Source of the DNA: Spirochaetaceae bacterium
Lineage (GTDB): Bacteria; Spirochaetota; Spirochaetia; SZUA-6; Fen-1364
Direction of reading: 5' to 3'
DNA: 9,155 bases
Assembly (NCBI GenBank): GCA_003141795.1
Contig: PLNO01000309.1
Span: forward strand, 1-9,155
The notes under the pieces were generated by a model, which worked only from the letters and a program-made list of their open reading frames with translations, had not been told where the DNA came from and did not search any database. This document shows positions 5,560-9,155 of this stretch, in pieces. A program made the position numbers and the translations under genes. Position 1 is the stretch's first letter; each line of letters starts with the position of its first letter.

Positions 5560-6225
5560 CTACGTAGCGTCGGGGAAAAGAACCCCCTGCCGTCCACGCA
5601 ACCGTTCAACCACGGCGCTCGCGATCGCCTCGAATCCCTCGGGGTCCCTGACGAAGTCCAGCGTGTCGCCCGGCACGATGAGCACGGGGGCGATAGCGAA
5701 ACCCGCTATCCACTCCTCGTACAACGCGTTGAGGCCGTCGAGATACGCGTCGGTGATGCGCGCCTCGAAGTCCCTGCCGCGCTCGGCGATGCGCCGTTGC
5801 AGCGTGGGGACCGACGCCCTGATGTACACGACGAGGTCGGGCGGGGCGAGGAGCGTGGTGAGCGTGCGGTACAGGTCCTGGTAGGTCCGCCAGTCGCGGT
5901 CGGTCATTGCCCCCTGCCGATGGAGCGACCGGGCGAACACCTCGGCGTCCTCGTAGAAGGAGCGATCCTGGACAACGGGCCGGGAGACGTCCATGAGCGC
6001 GCGGTGCGCCGCCGCCCGGTGCGTCAGGAAGAAAACCTGCGAGTGGAACGCCCACGCCCGCATGTCCTTGTAGAAATCGGCAAGGTAGGGGTTCTCCGTC
6101 ACAGGCTCGTAGTAGGGCTCCCAGCCCAGCCTGTCGCAGATCATTCCCACGAGCGTCGACTTCCCCGCACCGATGTTTCCCGCAAGCACGACGTACGTTT
6201 TCACCGGGAGCCAGAGTAGCGGCAT
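5560..6225 (-). CDS. Deoxynucleoside kinase (deoxyadenosine/deoxyguanosine kinase type)
   Basis: This is a cytoplasmic nucleotide-salvage enzyme of 221 residues that would transfer the gamma-phosphate of ATP to a deoxynucleoside. Counting from the ATG at 6225, the P-loop GNIGAGKST is at 16-24, EPV at 40-42 follows the usual acidic strand, NPYLADFY is at 45-52, and the DRS motif is in QDRSFYED (86-93). The LID-like arginines are in RRIAERGRDFE (144-154), and EEWIAGF precedes the C-terminal strand. From memory these segments resemble Bacillus deoxyadenosine kinase YaaF (QDRSIYED, a WISGF stretch) more than thymidine or deoxycytidine kinases, so a purine substrate is likely but unproven. Start: homologues usually begin two to four residues before the first strand, which favours the GTG at 6204 (M-KTYVVLAGNIG). 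The ATG at 6225 is kept because neither site has a clear ribosome site and ATG is the stronger codon. The gene lies 26 nt after the sensor kinase, probably in one transcript. Confidence 0.9.
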   Translation of the reverse strand: MPLLWLPVKTYVVLAGNIGAGKSTLVGMICDRLGWEPYYEPVTENPYLADFYKDMRAWAFHSQVFFLTHRAAAHRALMDVSRPVVQDRSFYEDAEVFARSLHRQGAMTDRDWRTYQDLYRTLTTLLAPPDLVVYIRASVPTLQRRIAERGRDFEARITDAYLDGLNALYEEWIAGFAIAPVLIVPGDTLDFVRDPEGFEAIASAVVERLRGRQGVLFPDAT

Positions 6226-6251
6226 CCTGACGGGTGTGCAAGCGAGGGCTA

Positions 6252-9098
6252 TCAGGAATCGAGCGCGGATCTCACCTTTGCCGCGAGCTCGGCGGGCGTG
6301 AACGGTTTCGAAAGGAATTGCTGCCCTTCGTCGAGGATCCCTCGCTGTGATACCACATTGGCGGTGTACCCGGACATGAACAACGTCTTCATGTCCGGCC
6401 TCATCACGAGCAGCCGTTTCTGCATCTCCCTGCCGTTCATGCCGGGCATGACCACGTCGGTGAGGAGGAGGTGGATCCTTTCCCGAAAACTCTCACAGAG
6501 CAGGATCGCGTCCCCAGGAGAATGCGCGGACAGCACCCGGTAACCGTTCATCTCCAGGATCGACTGGACGAGCTGGAGGAGCTGCTTCTCGTCCTCGACG
6601 AGAAGCACCGTTTCCGTGCCTTTTTGCGTCGATTGGTCGGCGACGACGGGGTTCTTTTCAAGATCGCCGCTGAACCGTGGAAAGTAGACGGAGAATGTCG
6701 TTCCCTGGCCCAGCGTGCTTTCGACATTGATGTACCCATTGTTCTGCTTGACGATGCCGAAAACGGTTGCAAGGCCTATCCCCGTGCCCTCTCCCGCCGG
6801 TTTGGTCGTGAAGAAGGGTTCGAAGATCCGTGAGATGGTCGACTCGTCCATTCCTTCACCGTTGTCGCTGAAGGAGAGGCGTACGTATTCGCCGGGGGGC
6901 ACCTCGGCGAGCGGCGCGGCCAGCGGCTCGTCGATCGTGACGTTCGCAGTCTCCACGGTGATGCGGCCGGTGTCGCGGATGGCGTCGCGCGCATTGGTGC
7001 AGAAGTTCGCCAGGATCTGGTCCACCTGTGTAGGGTCGATCCTGATGTTCCAGAGCCCCTCCTGGCGGTGGATCGACAGGGTGATGTCCTCGCCGATCAG
7101 CCGCGCGAGCATCTTTTCCACGGAGCCGAGGGCAGCGTTGAGATCGAGGGACACCGGGGTCGCCACCTGCTTGCGGGCGAATGCCAGGAGCTGACGTGTG
7201 AGGCCGGCGGAACGGCGGGCAGCTTCGGTTATCGAGCTGACGTGCGCCTGCAGCGGATCCGTTGGCAGCAGTTTTTTTTCCAGCATCTGTGCGTAGCCCA
7301 GGATGACGGCGAGCATGTTGTTGAAATCGTGCGCGATGCCTCCGGCCAGACGCGCCACGGCCTCCATCTTCTGGGCGTGGAGGAACTGGGCTTCCAGCCT
7401 CCGTTCCGCCGCCCTGTCGTCGAAGACAAGAACGACTCCGGAAACGACTCCATCGGAGGATCGAATGGGAGCGGCGCTGCAGGACACCGGCATGCTCGAC
7501 CCTTCCCGCGCGTGCAATATGACGTGGCTCCCCATCTCGATCGTCGCCCGCTCCGTCAGGACGGCTTTCACGAGGTCCCCCACCGCCCCGCCGTCCTCCG
7601 AGCGGAGCTGAAAGACCTCGGCAACCGCGTGGCCTTTTGCCTCCGCCTCGGTCCATCCCGTCAGCGTTTCTGCGACACGGTTCATTCGGGAGAGCACGCC
7701 CGCTATGTCAGAGGTGATCACGCCATTGCCGATGCTGTACAGCGTCGTCGCGAGGCTCTGCTCGCTCTCCCGCAATGCTTCCTCCGCGCGCATGCGCCCC
7801 GTGATGTCGCGCAGGATCACCTGGATGGTCGGGCCCTCGGGGTCCTCGAAGGGCGCGGCTGCCACCTCCACGTCACGGACCGTTCCGTCCATCCGTACGA
7901 CCTTTTCCCGGATGAGGGGGACGGGCTGGCCTTGGCGCAGAACGAGGATGCGCTGCTTGATGGTCTCGTGGAAATCGGGATGAAAGATGTCGTAGGGCGA
8001 TTTCCCCTGGAGCTCTTCCGGGCCGGCGGCACCGAGAAGAGAAACGGCGGCAGGATTCACATAGACGATCCGGTCGTTCCTGTTCAGGAAGATCGCGTCG
8101 GGTGACATCTGGACGAGGTCCCGGTAGCGTCTCTGGCTGATGCGAAGGCTCTCTGCCGCAGTATTCCGCTCCGCCTCCCGCTCCGCGAGCTCGATGGCCA
8201 TGGAGACGTCGCCGGCCATTTCGTCCAACTGCACGAGCTCTTCCGGGCCGAAATAGCCATCGCGGTCCGTGTAGAGCGTCAGCGTGCCTCGTGTAACCTT
8301 GTGCGCCCGCAGGGGGAAGGAGGCGCTTGACCGCAACCCTAGAAGGGAAGCCTGTTTCTGGCATCCGGCTGCATTCTCATCTGACGGAATCAGCGGGCAT
8401 ACCGCGTGCACGCCGCTTCGCAAGGCATGGTCGATCGGGCATGCGTCGGTGTCATGAACGAGGATGTGTGCCAGCGGGACGTACCGCTCGTGCTGCGCCG
8501 CAACCGCCGCGATCTCCAGCTCCCGGGCATCCTCCCTGACGAGCCCTATCCACGCGAGGGCGAACCCCCCTTTCTCCACGGCGGCCTTGCAGACGAGATC
8601 CAGGAACGCCTTCGGATCCCGCGTGCGCACGAGGATCTGATTCACGTCGGTGATCACGGCCAGCGCCTGGTTCACCCGTCGGATGCGCTCCTCCGCTGCC
8701 GTGCGTGCCGTGATGTCGGTGATGACGGTGAGCCGGCAGAGCTGCCCGTTGATCGACGTGTTCTCGATCGAAATGAGCACCTCGATCTTGCCGCGCTGTT
8801 TCGTCCGCATGCCCAATTCACGGTTGTGCACCCGGCCGGAGCTCTTCAGGGTCCGAAAAATGTCATCCCCCTCTTCGGGATGCTGCAGGATGCCGAGCTC
8901 GAGGGGCGTGTGGCCGATCACCTCCGAGCGCGCATAGCCGAAGAGAGCGGCGAAAGAATCGTTCGCATCGAGGTACCGCGCGTCGGCATCCGAGATGGCC
9001 TGGCATATCGCGCTGGAGCGGAAGGCCGAGTAGAGAACATCCTTGCTTGCATCGAAGGGCGCGGGAGATGGTGGAAGTGATATCTCACCCTGGTTCAC
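6252..9098 (-). CDS. Soluble PAS-GAF-PAS-PAS hybrid histidine kinase with C-terminal receiver
   Basis: This is a 948-residue sensor kinase with no membrane helix, so it should sense an intracellular signal. Domain order: PAS about 24-135, ending in the usual ITDITAR; GAF about 145-305; PAS about 323-435, ending LRDITGRMRAEE; PAS about 446-565; HisKA about 575-640 with phospho-accepting His590 in GGIAHDFNNML; HATPase about 690-808 with the N box around Asn702 (NFCTNARDAI), G1 DNGEGM (745-750), F box FEPFFTTK and G2 GEGTGIGL (769-776); and receiver about 830-945 with the acidic pair in LLVEDE, phospho-accepting Asp881 in LLLTDVVMPGMNG and Lys931 in LSKPF. All catalytic residues are present. It has no output domain, so the phosphate must pass to a partner not in this window. 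The GTG at 9098 is the only visible start and has GAAGGG about 10 nt upstream. The frame stays open to the window edge, so a longer N-terminus is possible. No regulated target is evident nearby. Confidence 0.9.
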   Translation of the reverse strand: MNQGEISLPPSPAPFDASKDVLYSAFRSSAICQAISDADARYLDANDSFAALFGYARSEVIGHTPLELGILQHPEEGDDIFRTLKSSGRVHNRELGMRTKQRGKIEVLISIENTSINGQLCRLTVITDITARTAAEERIRRVNQALAVITDVNQILVRTRDPKAFLDLVCKAAVEKGGFALAWIGLVREDARELEIAAVAAQHERYVPLAHILVHDTDACPIDHALRSGVHAVCPLIPSDENAAGCQKQASLLGLRSSASFPLRAHKVTRGTLTLYTDRDGYFGPEELVQLDEMAGDVSMAIELAEREAERNTAAESLRISQRRYRDLVQMSPDAIFLNRNDRIVYVNPAAVSLLGAAGPEELQGKSPYDIFHPDFHETIKQRILVLRQGQPVPLIREKVVRMDGTVRDVEVAAAPFEDPEGPTIQVILRDITGRMRAEEALRESEQSLATTLYSIGNGVITSDIAGVLSRMNRVAETLTGWTEAEAKGHAVAEVFQLRSEDGGAVGDLVKAVLTERATIEMGSHVILHAREGSSMPVSCSAAPIRSSDGVVSGVVLVFDDRAAERRLEAQFLHAQKMEAVARLAGGIAHDFNNMLAVILGYAQMLEKKLLPTDPLQAHVSSITEAARRSAGLTRQLLAFARKQVATPVSLDLNAALGSVEKMLARLIGEDITLSIHRQEGLWNIRIDPTQVDQILANFCTNARDAIRDTGRITVETANVTIDEPLAAPLAEVPPGEYVRLSFSDNGEGMDESTISRIFEPFFTTKPAGEGTGIGLATVFGIVKQNNGYINVESTLGQGTTFSVYFPRFSGDLEKNPVVADQSTQKGTETVLLVEDEKQLLQLVQSILEMNGYRVLSAHSPGDAILLCESFRERIHLLLTDVVMPGMNGREMQKRLLVMRPDMKTLFMSGYTANVVSQRGILDEGQQFLSKPFTPAELAAKVRSALDS

Positions 9099-9155
9099 AG
9101 GTAGCGTACCCTTCTTGCGATCGGGCCGGACACTCGAACCTCTCCGGGGCGACGT
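9099..9155. other. Upstream flank of the sensor kinase gene, cut by the window
   Basis: These 57 bases precede the chosen GTG start of the sensor kinase. On the minus strand they contain no stop codon in the kinase frame, and they read as Arg/Ser/Pro-rich residues unlike a PAS domain. GAAGGG (about 9109-9114) is a possible ribosome site. I see no convincing promoter. Confidence 0.4.

Noticed and set aside
5606..6241. A 211-codon minus-strand frame overlapping the deoxynucleoside kinase.
   Set aside because: It is a +1 shadow, Arg/Gly/Ala/Pro-rich. The kinase frame carries the P-loop and DRS motifs.
1..9155. tRNA, rRNA, CRISPR array, transposase, phage or toxin-antitoxin genes.
   Set aside because: I looked on both strands and saw no regularly spaced repeats, cloverleaf-like segments, DDE-type transposase motifs or paired small genes. 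The only repeats found are the isolated inverted repeats listed.

Overview
The window is G+C-rich bacterial DNA with strongly G/C-biased third codon positions; I judged this by eye and did not compute a value. Nearly all genes lie on the minus strand, so they are transcribed from high to low coordinates. A lipoprotein substrate-binding protein, CUT1-type ABC permeases, a Bacillus YaaF-like deoxynucleoside kinase and a large PAS/GAF hybrid histidine kinase together suggest a free-living bacterium. A spirochaete or another diderm with many sugar ABC importers would fit, but no marker gene settles the taxon.

Layout from right to left, in the direction of transcription. (1) 6252-9098 encodes a soluble hybrid sensor kinase (PAS-GAF-PAS-PAS-HisKA-HATPase-REC). 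It is followed 26 nt later by a deoxynucleoside kinase (5560-6225). (2) 5370-5559 is an intergenic region. It holds a G+C-rich stem-loop and then an A+T-rich island with a good sigma70-type promoter, which overlaps a 14-bp perfect palindrome. (3) That promoter drives a compact five-gene operon: a solute-binding lipoprotein (4116-5369), a MalF-type permease (3142-4026), a MalG-type permease (2309-3145, 4-nt GTGA overlap), a cystathionine beta-lyase-like PLP enzyme (1133-2290) and a YheO/DauR-type PAS-HTH regulator (432-1115). A perfect 10-bp stem-loop lies between the binding-protein gene and the first permease gene. The operon ends at a perfect 12-bp inverted repeat (370-408) that resembles a terminator.

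The operon reads as one unit. The lipoprotein captures a solute, the two permeases carry it across the membrane using an ATPase encoded elsewhere, the PLP enzyme probably processes it or a product, and the PAS-HTH protein probably controls expression. Joining a sugar-type importer to a C-S lyase-family enzyme and a DauR-type regulator is the most interesting feature here. The substrate could be a sulfur-containing amino acid or conjugate, but that is inference.

The left edge is anomalous. Positions 1 to about 240 read on the minus strand as the middle of an MFS transporter that lacks its N-terminal half. About 214-357 reads on the plus strand as the C-terminal end of an unrelated protein. The two meet head-on, which implies a rearrangement breakpoint or an assembly chimera.
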